Positions 1 through 12,100 of a stretch of DNA of 64,000 nucleotides are shown one piece after another. Every line of letters begins with the position of its first letter. Within the stretch, counting starts at the first letter, position 1. The stretch comes from Jacaranda mimosifolia (Eukaryota; Streptophyta; Magnoliopsida; Lamiales; Bignoniaceae): assembly GCA_018894105.1 (NCBI GenBank), contig CM032126.1, positions 22,542,391-22,606,390 on the forward strand, written 5' to 3'. Below the pieces are notes generated by a model, which was not told the DNA's origin, did no database searches, and worked only from the letters and a program-made list of their open reading frames with translations. The position numbers and the translations under genes were made by a program.

Positions 1-188
1 TTTGACTCATTATGGGGTTTAAATTAGAACTTAACAATATTTTCATTCTCATTGGAGGTGCCAGCCTTTAAAATTTCTGACAAATATTTTATAATTTTAT
101 TGGAGCTTATATAACTTTAGGAAAATTCTGGACCCCTTCATGCTCGGCCGCAAATGTTAAAGTGGGAAAATTAGTTTGGCGTATAATT
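1..188. other. AT-rich flank, no gene seen
   Basis: No open frame of note. The last ten bases (179-188) form the left target duplication of the element that follows. Confidence 0.5.
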
Positions 189-909
189 AATGTTTTTAAA
201 ACTGGACCGAACAGTGAACCGGTGAGGCTACCAGTTACTGGTTCAACCGATTCAACCAGTTCGACCACTGGTGGAACCGGTATGACGCCATAATGATGTA
301 ATAATTATATTTAATTTTATAAATATATATATAATATTTTAATATTACCAAAAAATAAAACTTTCAATTGATATAGAAAGAATATTATTTAAAAAATAAA
401 ATCAACTTACTTATTTTTAAATATGTTTTTTAGAAAATAATACTACTTCACAATTAGTCAACTATAAATAAATAAAAAATAATATTTCACATTAATTTAA
501 GTAATCGTTTGTATCATGCTTCAACTCCAAATAAAAATAAATTCTTCTACACTAAATATTCAACATAATTTAAGAGAGATTAAATAAAATAAAATAACAA
601 ATTAAACATAAGCATTAACATATAACTACCACTTCATTAAATTTCAAGAAAATAAATTCATGTTTTAAAAAATTACATGTCCAAAATCTTTAATCATCTT
701 CTTCAACTCATCTCTTTTTTTTTTTTTTACTTTTTTTTTAAAAAAAAAATTTAAAATTTTCAAAAAGAAAAAGAAAAAGAGTGAACCGGTTGAACCGGTC
801 CGATTTTGACCGATTCTCACCGGTTTGAGGATTCAACCGGATCGGATTGGCCTCTGATCACCGATCAGACCGATCGGATTGGTCGGTCCGATCCGATTTT
901 CAAAACATT
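189..909. mobile_element. MULE-like non-autonomous element with GGTTCAACCGG-rich ends
   Basis: A 721-bp element bounded by AATGTTTTTAAAACTGGACC on the left and the inverted form ending CAAAACATT on the right. The 10-bp sequence GCGTATAATT flanks it on both sides (179-188 and 910-919). Both ends are rich in ACCGG/CCGGT words, and the middle is AT-rich with no coding capacity. A 9-11 bp duplication is typical of Mutator-like elements; the family call is inference. It lies about 1.1 kb upstream of the only intact host gene. Confidence 0.65.
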
Positions 910-2023
910 GCGTATAATTAATCATAACGCGCCTATATGAAATTCAAAGATGCTCTTCACCATAAATGGCTTTATTTATTTATTTTATTTGGTAATAAGT
1001 TGTGATTGCGTTGCAAAAGTTAGCAGAGATTTTTCTCTTTAAAAGGCTATTGGAGTAACTGCATCGCCACATGCTTACACACGCAACCACCCACCCCATT
1101 CACACTCTTCCTTTCATCAGAACGACCAATAGTGCCCATATCTTTTCTACACCATAACTATAAAATAACAGTCCCATTTGGTACCATATCATGATCAATA
1201 GCATGCGTTATTGCTGCATCTTTTTATTATTCAAATAAATACACAACTTTGAAAACACATATTTCCATTGTCTCAAATGTATGAGTTATTGCTTTATTTT
1301 CTTTGTAAAGCATCTTAAAAGTACATTTTATTTCTTTAAAATAAAAATCATTTTTGAAGAAACAAATTTTATGTAAAACAATAATGTGATATTAGTAGTT
1401 TTCAATCACTGTTTTTGAGTATCATTATTATAAATATATTTCAAATCTTCACTTTCTTAATATATTTATCTAATACAATGATCAATCTAGTTATTCCAAA
1501 CTAACACTTAAGTGATTAAAAAGTTCTTTTGTTGATTGTCAGTTTGAATCATCTATTCATTTCTCTGTTTCATCTTCTATTTTAATATATATATATATAT
1601 ATATGTATAAATCAAATGCTTCTTATTCTCATTCAATTATTTTGATAAGAAAATTTTTATATACATACCGTATATCCATAAAATAGAACAGAAGATAGAA
1701 ATAGAAAATGAAATATGTAACCATATTGGCCGAGTATGGTCTAGGTAAATTGTTGAATGTAGACATAACATAAACTATAGAAAAAGTATGACTAAAGGAA
1801 CCTTCAATGTTGATCCCAAAAAGAAAAAGAAAAGATAAAGAAAAAATCTTATGAAAAAGACCAAGAAAAGAAAAGCAATAACATTGATGAGACAGGAAAC
1901 TGCAGCCCAACTTCCAGATTAAAAATCTTCTCCTCGCTCTTAACTCATTTCCAAAACAACTCACAAGTCTATCATCATACCTCTCTCTTTTTCTCTCTCT
2001 CTTCTAAGAGACATAATTAACTG
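910..2023 (+). promoter_or_regulatory. Presumed promoter and 5' UTR region of the gene at 2024
   Basis: AT-rich, with no coding sequence recognised. A pyrimidine-rich CT stretch at about 1979-2006 directly precedes the start codons, a common feature of plant 5' UTRs. An (AT)n run sits near 1584-1603. No TATA box could be assigned with confidence. Confidence 0.3.
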
Positions 2024-2570
2024 ATGATGATGATGTCTTCAATTCTGTCATCCCAAGGGATGGTGCTGGCCACAGCCATGGCAGTCTCCGGCACAGTAAT
2101 TCTTCTGGCTATTCGCCTCCAAAAGTCTCCTTCTTCAACTGATCATCCCCAACATTTCCCACCATCTAATTGCATCATCTCTTCAGGTACTATATATCTT
2201 CCCTTCAACTCCCCCAATATGGATTTATTTCTGTGAGGAATTAATTAAGTTGGAGCCGTTTTTTTTAAATGTTGGGCGTGCATGTGGTGCTGCAGATCAA
2301 GGGAAGAAAAAAGAGAGAAGGAATAAGAAGAAGAAGAGGGTGCACTTTGCAGAAGATGTGGTGGACCCAATTGGGAACAGTGATGCGTATAGGAAATTGC
2401 ACAGCAAAAACATGAATTGCCATGCCAACCCTCGTCATTCCATTAAATATTCAAGTCCATACACATTAAACAAAGGTGGGAAAGTTCAAGAAATGCCAGC
2501 AAACAGAGTGGCCCTTTACAATGGAATTCTTAGAGATAGAGTCCTCCATAGGGTCGCCTATTCATGTTGA
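2024..2570 (+). CDS. Small single-pass membrane protein with a KRVHF (PP1-docking type) motif, two exons
   Basis: Exon 1 is 2024-2186 and exon 2 is 2296-2570; the 109-bp intron has GT at 2187 and AG ending 2295. The split codon reads GAT, and the spliced protein is 145 residues. It starts at the first of four consecutive ATG codons, after a CT-rich leader. Residues about 13-30 form one hydrophobic helix, a likely membrane anchor or signal-anchor. Residues 58-69 are strongly basic. Then comes KRVHFAEDVVDP (from about 68), conserved-looking and matching the RVxF docking consensus for type-1 protein phosphatases. The C-terminal half is polar and has no enzyme motif I recognise. The start, both splice sites and the phase are all coherent, so this is probably a real expressed gene. 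The biochemical role is unknown, and the phosphatase link is inference from the motif only. Confidence 0.72.
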
Positions 2571-2670
2571 TCATTCGATCACCTTTGGGATCTTTTTTTT
2601 TTTTTTTTTCTTCCCTTTTTTGTCCCTTGGGTTTTGGAACAAGAATTTAATTCTTGAACTTTAGTTGTCA

Positions 2671-2698
<28 letters not shown>
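2671..2698. repeat. (AT)n microsatellite
   Basis: Uninterrupted AT dinucleotides about 100 bp after the stop codon of the upstream gene. Confidence 0.95.
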
Positions 2699-2701
<3 letters not shown>

Positions 2702-3362
2702 CTAATACAAATTGACCACCCTTTGGCAATTGAAATAGGCAAAACACGTTTTGTAATAAAAAAAGATACCAAAACACCATCATATATTTTTAAAAACATG
2801 CACAATGCCTCATATGTGATAGAGGATGTTTTATCTATTTCTATAAACGCATTGTGGTGTTTTAGTGTTTTTTTTTTTTTATCATGTGAGGATGTTTTAC
2901 CTATTTCAATTATCAAAGGGCATCAATTTGTATTAATCCACATATATATATATATAGAAAAATATATGTATATGTGTGTGTGTGTTATCTTTTTAGGTCC
3001 CTCTACTATATAGATTGCCAGAGAATTACATGTAAGAAAATGAGTTTGGCATGGCATGTGCTAGAATGCACATGAATTCTTTGTCATCTTCCAAAAGTTG
3101 AACATTACCTTTAGTACTCTTTGCAGTTCTCACTGCAAGTGGGACTAGCAAACACTTGGAAGGAAACAAATAATTTCTATTTTTATTATATATTGGATGT
3201 TCTGAGTGTGGTGGATGATTATCGTAAGAAGTGTTCTATGTTAGGTACAGTTGTAAAATTCTATTATGTCTAGTGGTTCAACCTTCGAATCGGGGTACGT
3301 CAATTATTGAGGCGAACTTCTTTCGTGATTTTGATTGGTGCATGGGCCGCAGGTCCAGTCAT

Positions 3363-3390
3363 GGGGTTGGTTGGAGCCTCAACCAGCCCC
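3363..3390. repeat. GC-rich inverted repeat (hairpin)
   Basis: GGGGTTGGTTG (3363-3373) pairs with CAACCAGCCCC (3380-3390) around a 6-nt loop, with one G-T position. It sits in an otherwise AT-rich region. Confidence 0.6.
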
Positions 3391-3801
3391 AATCACTATT
3401 GCTCGAGGTGGATCGGCCTCGATCAATTTAGATCTTCTAATTTTTATTTTATTTTTTATTTCATTTTTTATTTTATTTTGTTGATATAAAACATATGTAT
3501 TACATATTTATTTATAAAAATAACTGATTGAAAATAAAATATGCTTAACATATATATATATATATATGTCAAATTAGAATAAAAAATGAAAGAGAAGATT
3601 TAAAGTAGGTCTCGACCAGCTTCTGGGCCAACAAATGCATTGAATGGAATGTTTTTGTCTGTGCGTTCATATAATGAGTTATTATTGATTAGATGTTTAG
3701 TCATATTGGATCCTTAATTATTGATAAAATAAAAATGCAAGCAAAAAGGGGGCTTACTTTGTTTCAACATTATTTTGCCCAAATGGGGCCAGGTAATGCA
3801 T

Positions 3802-3830
3802 GTATATATATATACACACACACACACACA
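3802..3830. repeat. Compound (TA)n(CA)n microsatellite
   Basis: A TA run followed directly by a CA run. Confidence 0.9.
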
Positions 3831-4329
3831 TAAATATGTATGTGTGTGTACGTATACGTGAATATGTTGCTGGGGTTGACTTAGAGAGGTTCACAAATTG
3901 CAAGTTTTTGAATGGAATATTAGCTTCTGGCACTGAAACAAATATAAAAATAATTTTAAAAAGCACCAGTAACATTATATTATTATATATATTCAACTAC
4001 TGAACATTTATGATTTGGTAAACAATGTGTATGATAGTGTAACGCATTTGGTCTGGCTCTTCACACTGCAAAAAGACCTCATCACATGAAAATGTCTATA
4101 TATGCCAATATATAATGTATGCAGAAAGTTTCTTGGCCAAAGTGCAATAGGCATTGTTTAACAACTGAATAGAGGTCAATAATTGGGAGGTATTCATTAA
4201 CTGGCTCAACCATATGTATGTAGACATAACTACCCAATTTTGAATTCATATTCAGCTCTATATTTCTTGATTGGCTTCACAATTTTTAATTACAATATGT
4301 GACCTCTAAAATAACAACCTCTAAACTTC

Positions 4330-4341
4330 TGACACGTGTCA
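4330..4341. promoter_or_regulatory. Perfect G-box palindrome TGACACGTGTCA
   Basis: A twelve-base perfect palindrome centred on CACGTG, the core bound by plant bZIP and bHLH factors. No gene start is visible nearby, so it may be a chance site. Confidence 0.25.
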
Positions 4342-5729
4342 CCAAGTTGTTGGACAGACCAATTGCCATAATGCATGTTGCAGATAGCAAAATTGAGCAG
4401 GAATGAGTTGCTTTCACTTTCCAAAGTTTAACAAATTTATATTATATTATTATTATATCTTTTAACGATATCATGTAATTTAGCCTAATTTAAAATTTCA
4501 GAATATACGTATCTTTTAAATTACTTACAATCATTCATTGATTGTTTAGAATTAATTGTAAATTTGTTTAATTTTTTAAATTATCAGAATATGTTTAACT
4601 AATCAAATTTAATGATATTTTTATGCATTATTTAAATTAGTCCATACATACATAAATCGATATAATTGAATAGGGTAAGAGAGTCGTTTTTACCACAAGT
4701 ATGTATCTTTTTATCAAATTTTGATTTAAAATTTATTTCTTTTAATTATTTGGAATAATTCCATTGGTTTCTTACCATTGGCTATTAATTTTTTTGTTTT
4801 TCAAAATTATAAAAACATATCAACTAACCAAATTTAATGATCTTTAAATGCGCTCTCTAAATCTTTAAATCCATTTTTACAAGCACATAAACTTGTAAAT
4901 TATTCAATAAAAATTGATTTAACTTAAGAAACGTTTCAATTCAGATTTAAATATGCAACAAAATTAGCTAACATTTAAATAAGATTGAAGAAATTGGATA
5001 TGAATATTTACTCTCTCTTCAACTTTATTATTTACTTGTGATTCATAATTAATTATGAATGAATTTATTTTTTATTTAATATTATTTTCTTGATTACTTT
5101 CATTTAAGTTCTACTTTTTTTTACTTAATTTGTCATTTATTAAACATGGCTTTTTTAAATCTTCTCCTTAGATGGTATAATAGTTTATAAGGATTCATTG
5201 AACTTTCTCTATTATTGTATTGATTATTTGTTTATAACTTTCTACTTACTTAAAATTTATAAGATTTTGTTAAGGTTTTTCCAATATAAAACTTTTATGT
5301 ACATATATTATGCTCGATGGTAAGTACAATTGGACTATTGAAAAGGCTTTGATTGATAATACTAATACGTAGAATTTTTCCTTCTATTTTATTTGAAATA
5401 TATTCATTACGTTTTTAATTTTTTTTATAATTTATAATGATTAAACTTAACATGTAAGATTAATTAATTCATAAATATATATATATATATTCTTTTTAAA
5501 AGAATGTCGAATATAACACAAATTTTTCTTAATTCTATATTATAGAGTATGGAAACTAATGATCTAAAAAATACATCCTCCTAAAATTAAAGCTCTTATT
5601 TTACGGGTATAGAGCTTTAGATGAGAGTTGAAAAGAAAAAAAATTATGTAATTTATATTTGATATACTCCATTAATATCTTAGGGCCATATATGTAGAAA
5701 GGCCAACGAAAAGGACATATAAGACTTGG

Positions 5730-5929
5730 TGGAATAGGGCACTAAGCTTAATGGGCTCGACCCACTAAGAGCTCAACTAATATAAACATCAATATTTTCA
5801 GCTAAAAAAGGCATTAAATAACATATTATTTGACTTCATTAAGCACTGTCTCTATATGAGTGTATTTTAGAAGCAAAAGCCCTTATACATTATAATTACT
5901 AGAAAGCTCCTTAGATCTAATTTCGTACA
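5730..5929 (+). repeat. 5' LTR tail of the gypsy element
   Basis: Aligns by eye with 20850-21050. Shared words include GAGCTCAACTAATATAAACA versus GAACTCAATTAATATAAATA, and TATGAGTGTATT versus TGTGAGTGTATT. It ends ...TTCGTACA. The upstream limit of the LTR could not be fixed. Confidence 0.65.
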
Positions 5930-5947
5930 GCATCGTCTAAGTGCTAT
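5930..5947 (+). other. Probable primer-binding site
   Basis: GCATCGTCTAAGTG, just after the LTR end, resembles a decayed form of the GGCGCCGTCTGTGGG-type primer site common in plant gypsy elements. Confidence 0.35.
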
Positions 5948-6327
5948 TTGTTGGAAGTACTTTTTTGACTCAGGAAACTTTGAGAATGTAGATGGGACTT
6001 AGAGTTTAAAACTTCAGTGTTTTAATGGTGCCTTGAGGAAATAACATGTGCAAAGTACGTTCTTTGCCATCTAGCATCACCTTCGGAGAAGAAGGGCTGA
6101 GCACAATGGTGCAGTGGTGATCTTAGCCTCTTTAACTAACTTTTGGATGAAGATCCTTATGGATAGCATAAACTCCATAGACATATATCCTGTGATGCTT
6201 TCTTCCAATTAGGTGTGGACAACGCCAGTTACAAAAGATCAATGCTCCTCCAGTTGGATTCAACAATGAAATCATGGAGGCACTCGAAGAAATCTCCCTC
6301 CCCTCTTCTTGGGTACTTGAGTCATGA

Positions 6328-6480
6328 AGATGGTGAAGTTTCTAGTGGTTAAAGCCCCTTCGACATATAATGTCATTCTTGAAAAGCTTACCTTGAACTT
6401 TTTTTGAGTGATAGAATCCACCTACCATATAAAGATGAAGTTCCTAACTCCTCATTGGCTAGGGGAAGTTAATGGTGACT
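6328..6480 (+). pseudogene. Gypsy protease C-terminal segment
   Basis: Translation from the ATG at about 6331 gives MVKFLVVKAPSTYNVIL, then after a stop STYHIKMKF and GEVNGD. This matches the conserved segment between protease and reverse transcriptase in Tat-type gypsy polyproteins. The active-site DTGS part is not visible upstream. One in-frame stop interrupts it, and the CACTA insertion at 6499 cuts it off shortly after. Confidence 0.65.
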
Positions 6481-6498
6481 AGCGCATGACACTTACAT

Positions 6499-8515
6499 CA
6501 CTACAAGAAATTTTACATTTAGTGCCACTAATTTGGTGACATTTTACAATATAATGACACAAAAGAATATTATGGTGATAGTTGTAAAAGAACGCCACTA
6601 TAAGTTAATATTTATTAGCATTTGATTATTAAATGATAGACAAAACAGTGACATTTGATTGAAAATGCGAAGATAAATGTATTTCGAAGACATTTAATTA
6701 GTATTACTAATCATTTTAAAGAAAAATACCACTAATATGTAGCTATAGTGTCATTTGAAGAAAAATCTCATAAGATATTCAGTGGCACTAACTTTGTGGC
6801 ATTTATAGTGTAATGTCATACAAAAGCAATATGGTGATAGTAAAACAAAAAGGTCACTATAATAAAATATTTAGTGGCATTTCATTATTAGATGACATAT
6901 AAAATAATGACATTTGATTAAAAATGCCAATAAAAATATAATTTGAAGGCATTTGATTAGTTCCACTAATTTCTTTTTTAAAAAGTGCCACTCATATTTA
7001 TTTGTAGTGTCACTTACAAAACTGCCACAAAATATTTATTGACTTTCGGTATTGTAATGATACACAAGAGTAGTATGGTGATAATTGTTGAAAAATGTCA
7101 CTGTAATACAATATCTTAATAACGTTTGATTAATAACTGACAAAAAAATAGTAACATTTGATTGAAAATGCCAACATAAATATATTTGCAAAGCATTTAA
7201 GTAGTGCCACTAATTTTTTCTTAAAAAATTCCACTCATATATATTTATGGTGTCAATTGTAAAAAGTACCACAAATTATTTAGTGGCACTGATTTAATGC
7301 TGTTTTATAGTATAGTTGCACATTATAATATAGTCATAGTGATAAAAAAATACCACTATAATATAATACTTAGTGGTAATTGATTATTAAATATTATAAA
7401 AACATAAGTTTATTAAAATTACTAACATAATTATATGTTAAAAGCATTTAACTAGCATCACTATTTTTTTCTTAAAAAAAAATCGCTCATAATTTAGTTA
7501 AGGTGTGACATGAAATAAATATCACAAAAATAGACAAAGTATATATAGTTATTAATAACTGTAAAATTTATAAACTTATATCTTATCATAATATTTTGAT
7601 TAAATTAACTACTTAATATAATTTAGTGTATCAAATAAATTAACCATATTTTTCAAGAAGCATAAAAAATTTAAGCTTTTGCTTATTTTTTTCTCCTCAC
7701 CTATACATTATTTTTTTGAATATTGTTTTCTAAATTTAGTGTCTCACTTTTTTAGATATATTATTTGATAAAATAATTTCAAGCATATATTTAAATAATT
7801 GATAAAATATACTTTTAAAGTATAAATATATAATAATATTTTTGAAAATTTATAATGAACATTTGGTAGGTAGCTTGATGGTAAACTCATATCTTTTCAA
7901 GTATGATGTTGAAGGTTCGAGTCATATGCAAAGCAATTGGATCTTGTTGGAGTCTTATATATGGGGTGCTAGAGGCAAATTCAGATGCTACTCAAAAGAA
8001 TCTTTTTGCCATTTAATTTAGCATGTTATTTAATTAATTTTATGGCATGTTAGTATATCATCTAAAGGAATTTTCTGTGGCATTTTAACATCACTATGTG
8101 CATTTTTGTTGGTGCATAAGCATGTTATTTAAAAGTATTTTTGCAATATTTTAACATGCTATTTATTGTATTTTTTATGACATATTACATTGTCATTTAA
8201 ATGAACTTTTGTAGCATTTAACCTACCACTACATACAATTTTTAGTGGCATATTAGCATGTCATTTACAATAATTTTTAATGGCACTTTAACATGTCATT
8301 TAATGCATTTTTCATGACATTTTAATGTGTCATTTGATGCAGTTTTTGTTGCATTTTATTAATGTCAAAACAAAGGTAATTTAGTGACATTTATATCTTT
8401 AGCTACATCGCTATAAGTGTCACTTTTAAAAAATATCATTAAATATAAAATTACCACTATAATATTATTTAAGTGACATTTTTTAATGTCTTTAATGCTT
8501 GATTTTGTTGTAGTG
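6499..8515. mobile_element. Non-autonomous CACTA (En/Spm) element, 2,017 bp
   Basis: Begins CACTACAAGAAATTTT and ends TTTTGTTGTAGTG, giving inverted termini CACTACAA[G/C]AAA. Flanking triplets are CAT (6496-6498) and CAC (8516-8518), fitting the 3-bp duplication of CACTA elements with one change. The interior is a series of degenerate subrepeats built on GTGGCACT..GGTGACATTT words in both orientations. No transposase is encoded. It separates gypsy protease from RT sequence, which dates it after that element. Confidence 0.8.
7862..7990 (+). repeat. Possible tRNA-derived SINE or decayed tRNA-like sequence
   Basis: TAGCTTGATGG (7871-7881) resembles a pol III A box. GGTTCGAGTC (7914-7923) fits the B-box consensus exactly, and the spacing is about 33 bp. 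A tRNA-like cloverleaf is not intact, and no clear poly(A) or simple-repeat tail was identified. It lies inside the CACTA element. Confidence 0.35.
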
Positions 8516-8559
8516 CACCAACACTCTAAAGAAAGCAAAGACTCCCCCATAAGCTGAGA

Positions 8560-9184
8560 TATTCACATGGAGACTGGTTAGGATGGAGCCGGCAAGGGCA
8601 AAAGCCTAATCCAAGAGGCTAACACTATCGTCTCTCTCTAGCAGGAGCCAAGCAACCAAAAGAGGAAGATAGATAAAGTCGGATACGGAGCCATGAAAGA
8701 GCTTAAGATGGTTGTAATCATCACAGGCCATGTGGTTCGATGAAAACCACCAAGGTGGAAGCCTTTTTGGGTCTTAATATTAAGAGAAACTAGTAAATTT
8801 CTTGAGAGTAAACCATAATGCCTTTGCCTAGAGTCTAATGGACTTTTGTTGAATTTTTGAAGACGTAATAATGCAGCACCTCTGGGGTAGACTTTGACGT
8901 GAAGCCAATAAAACAAAAGAAGAGAAATTTTGGAATGGAGCAAAATTAGATAATCAAACAAGAAATGGACAAGATATTGTTGGCCAAACATATTTGATCG
9001 ATCTATTACCAGAATAGCTGGCCAACGTAGTTTTGGTACCCAACGTAAATCGAAAATAGAGGATTGATATTGATCTCACAAACTTAAACAGGGCCTGTCT
9101 AAATGACCCATTCTATTACCTAAGATAGATCCGTTGGTAGAATGCACCGTAGAGTGCAAGCTATTAAGTTTTGTGGACACCTAC
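8560..9184 (+). pseudogene. Gypsy reverse transcriptase, N-terminal half
   Basis: Frames switch several times but give recognisable blocks. LVNFLRVNHNAFA is the pre-RT linker, KQKKRNFGMEQN the segment before the RT fingers, WLANVVLVPNVN the conserved WxxNVVxV block, DLTNLNRACL the DxxxLNxAC block, and LLSFVDTY the start of the FxDxxxGY block. The last motif is cut after TY by the insertion at 9185 and the domain continues at 14073. Confidence 0.72.
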
Positions 9185-12100
9185 TGTAACACCCCAACTT
9201 TTGGATTATAGATTGTAATTGTGTTAACAAACTAATATGTGGATTGAATAAATTATATTTGGTAATTGCTTGACTTAAATTAACTAAGGTTTAGGTATAA
9301 ATATTGGGAATTGAAGGATTTAATTGCAAATAAGAAAAGGACTTAATTGCCAAATATTATAAAATCTAGGGGGTCAATGTGAGAAGATTAGAACTTTAAA
9401 GGCTTTAAAATAAATAAAGAAGGACTTAATTGACTGGAATTGAAAATGGTAGGAGCTAAAATGAAAAATTGAAACTTTCAAGGACCGAAATTGAAGTTTA
9501 GTACTAAACTGAAGGCGGTTTGAAACTTTAAGGGCTTGATTGAAGGCGGTTAATAATTTTGGGGTCATATTGAAAGAGGCTGGAAAATATTTTATAGATA
9601 TAGATTGAGGATAGAAGTTTCTCTAATTCTCAAACCATACCCCAGTCTCACCCAAGCTTCGAACTATCAAAAAATGAATGAAAAGCTTGAAACTAACTGC
9701 ATAAAAAGATTCTTCATAGCTTAAGGAATCCAACCATACCAAAAACATTTAGAGACAACCAATAAAAGGTTGAAAAAGGAGGCCAATGGCGGACATGCGG
9801 TGGTGGTGATGGGACGTAGGTTTCTAGCGACTTTTAAGGGTGGGAAAAGGGTGGAACGTGACGGGTTAGATGAGAAGAGACTCTGGTTAGCTTTAATTCT
9901 AGGTTTGGTTGGCCGAAAGAGGAGATTTGAAGGTGGTGGCGTGACGATGTCGGCTTGGCGGTTTTCTATTCAATTGACCGGCAAAGAGGCGGTGGAACAG
10001 AGAATTAATTGAGGGCTTTTATCGGGCTCAGCTCAGTGCATCTGTTCGTGGTATTGGTTCCCATCTCCGGCGGCGGCGGCACTTCGACGACTTGAACATA
10101 GTTTACTAGAAATTCCTTTCCAATCGGGCTAAAATTGGATCTTCATTTGGACTCGAACCTCATCAAATTTGATGAGTTTTAATTTATCAAATTAATTAGT
10201 CTTAAATTGCTACGATTGAGTTGTCGATTGGATTAGATGCTTAATTTAATACTAAACAAAATAAACTCTAAATGAAGATCAGGATTAGGCGAGGAAATGG
10301 ATTGTTATTTGCCTAGTTCAGATAATTCATATAGAATCCTTGCTTGATTAGTTTTTATTTTTGATTAGAATCTTGACAGAATTGAGGTACTGAATTATAA
10401 GTAGGTCTAAATTAGTAAATAATATTGTAAATGTTAAACCCAATGACTTGAATAATTGAACAAAAATTGATTGACAGATTGGACCCAATAAATTAAGAAA
10501 GGATTGCTAAATTACTGCTAGGATCTTCAGTGAGACTTTGACCACGATGCATTTTGGAATTATCACCTGCCAACCTGATTATTGATCCGATAGGCTATGA
10601 ATGGTTATATTTATTATCTTAAACGTATAAGTAATATGAGAATTAAGGAAACTATGACTAAATGAAGTGAGTTAATTAGGGAACTGGATAAGGACATTTG
10701 AGTACATTTAGATTTATAAATCAAAAGTTATTATGATGTTGGTTCAAGTGATCTTATATTGAATTTTGGATTAGCTAGGGAGCTAAGGCTTGAGCATCGA
10801 TATAACAAGGGATTCCTCTGCAATTGCCAGGTGAGGTTGATATTAGCTTTCCTTGTTGGGGAAAGAACCTACAATTAGTGAATATAATATTATTGCCTAT
10901 TCGTTCTTGTATTGAAACTATGAAATTGATTCATTGCTTCATACTAGTCTATTTTTGATATGTTTATTTCTAAACTCTTATATTTGAACTCCTACATTGA
11001 ACTTAGGGTACTAGCTAAATATTCTGCTTGGCTCCTTTCTCAAATGTTACCTTGGAACAATAATCTAAAAACAAGATGTTTTGAACAACAATGTTTTCAT
11101 CTGAAGAACTTTGAAAACTATCATTTGAAATTGGGAACTTACTAATGATCTTACTTGCACTTAATTTCTTTTATTTTTCAACTGAACTATGATTTGAATA
11201 ACCCAATTGTTGTATCTTGCGATATTGTTGCGAGGTAGTCTTGTTGACTAGCCGTTACTGATTAACTGATTTGTTTGTTGCAATTGTTCTGTTTTATGTG
11301 GCGATTGTGGCATAAAAGAAATTATGTTGACTGTTGGGACTCTCAAACTTATACATATGATTCACGTTCATAATACCCTTGGGGAAACATTTTGGGCCCA
11401 TAGGACTGGTTGGCAAGACAACCAGGACGACATTAGGCTGTTTGTGGCTGGTCTACCCGCTAGGACTTGATTTGCAATCATGACTTCTGGATAGTTATAG
11501 GTTGGCTGTTGTTGGAAGCTTGATCGGCGATGATCGGTCCTACAAATTCGTGCTGCACTGGTTTGGCGAGTTGGCTTCTCGTCGAGGTGATATAAAGAGA
11601 AAGGCCATTTCACAGTCAATTGGTTATACCGAATACAGGGAGTCATATGGGGGAAGGCCATTCCATGATCAAATCTATAAAAATATCCCTTATACAGTTA
11701 ATTTTATTGAACTGAATGAAATCTTAGATTTTGAGTCTGGGCTTTCTGCAACTTAATTATTTAGAATTAATTCAGCTCTTGAGTTTTGAAATACAAAGGG
11801 CATGTTCTCTTATGTTTTGGCCATTTTCAAGAATTTTTTTTGGGGGAATAGGTTTTTGGGAGAAAATTTGGAGAATGTGCAAAGTGTTTCTTTTTATTTT
11901 GGGAAAATATGAAAAATGATTTGAAAATGAGTTGTTTGTTTGTTTATGTTTTGGGATGAGACAAACTTTACTGTTGATGTTAAATCAGTTGTTTTTTTGT
12001 TGGGTTTGTAAGATAAAAATGATTTTTTTATGTAATATATTATATATATATGTATATTATAGTTGATGATGTGTGTGTATATATATGTAATGATTGATAT

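Larger units (their letters stand above)
2699..5729. other. AT-rich intergenic region
   Basis: No exon or transposon coding domain recognised. It holds a TA/CA microsatellite (about 3800-3830), a GC-rich island (about 3280-3430) with a strong hairpin, and a perfect G-box palindrome at 4330-4341. Short open frames here are interrupted, compositionally random and overlap on both strands. Confidence 0.5.

Noticed and set aside
1629..1964. 111-codon minus-strand open frame upstream of the 2024 gene
   Set aside because: Low-complexity Phe/Tyr/Leu-rich translation of AT-rich DNA, no motif, and it lies in the presumed promoter/5' UTR of the opposite-strand gene.
7862..7935. Functional tRNA gene
   Set aside because: A and B boxes are present but acceptor and anticodon arms do not pair and no terminator T-run follows.
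8638..8991. 117-codon minus-strand open frame
   Set aside because: Antisense to recognisable gypsy RT coding sequence on the plus strand; a shadow frame.
9770..10012. 80-codon plus-strand open frame with Gly/Arg-rich text
   Set aside because: Lies within the solo LTR and shows no homology or gene context.
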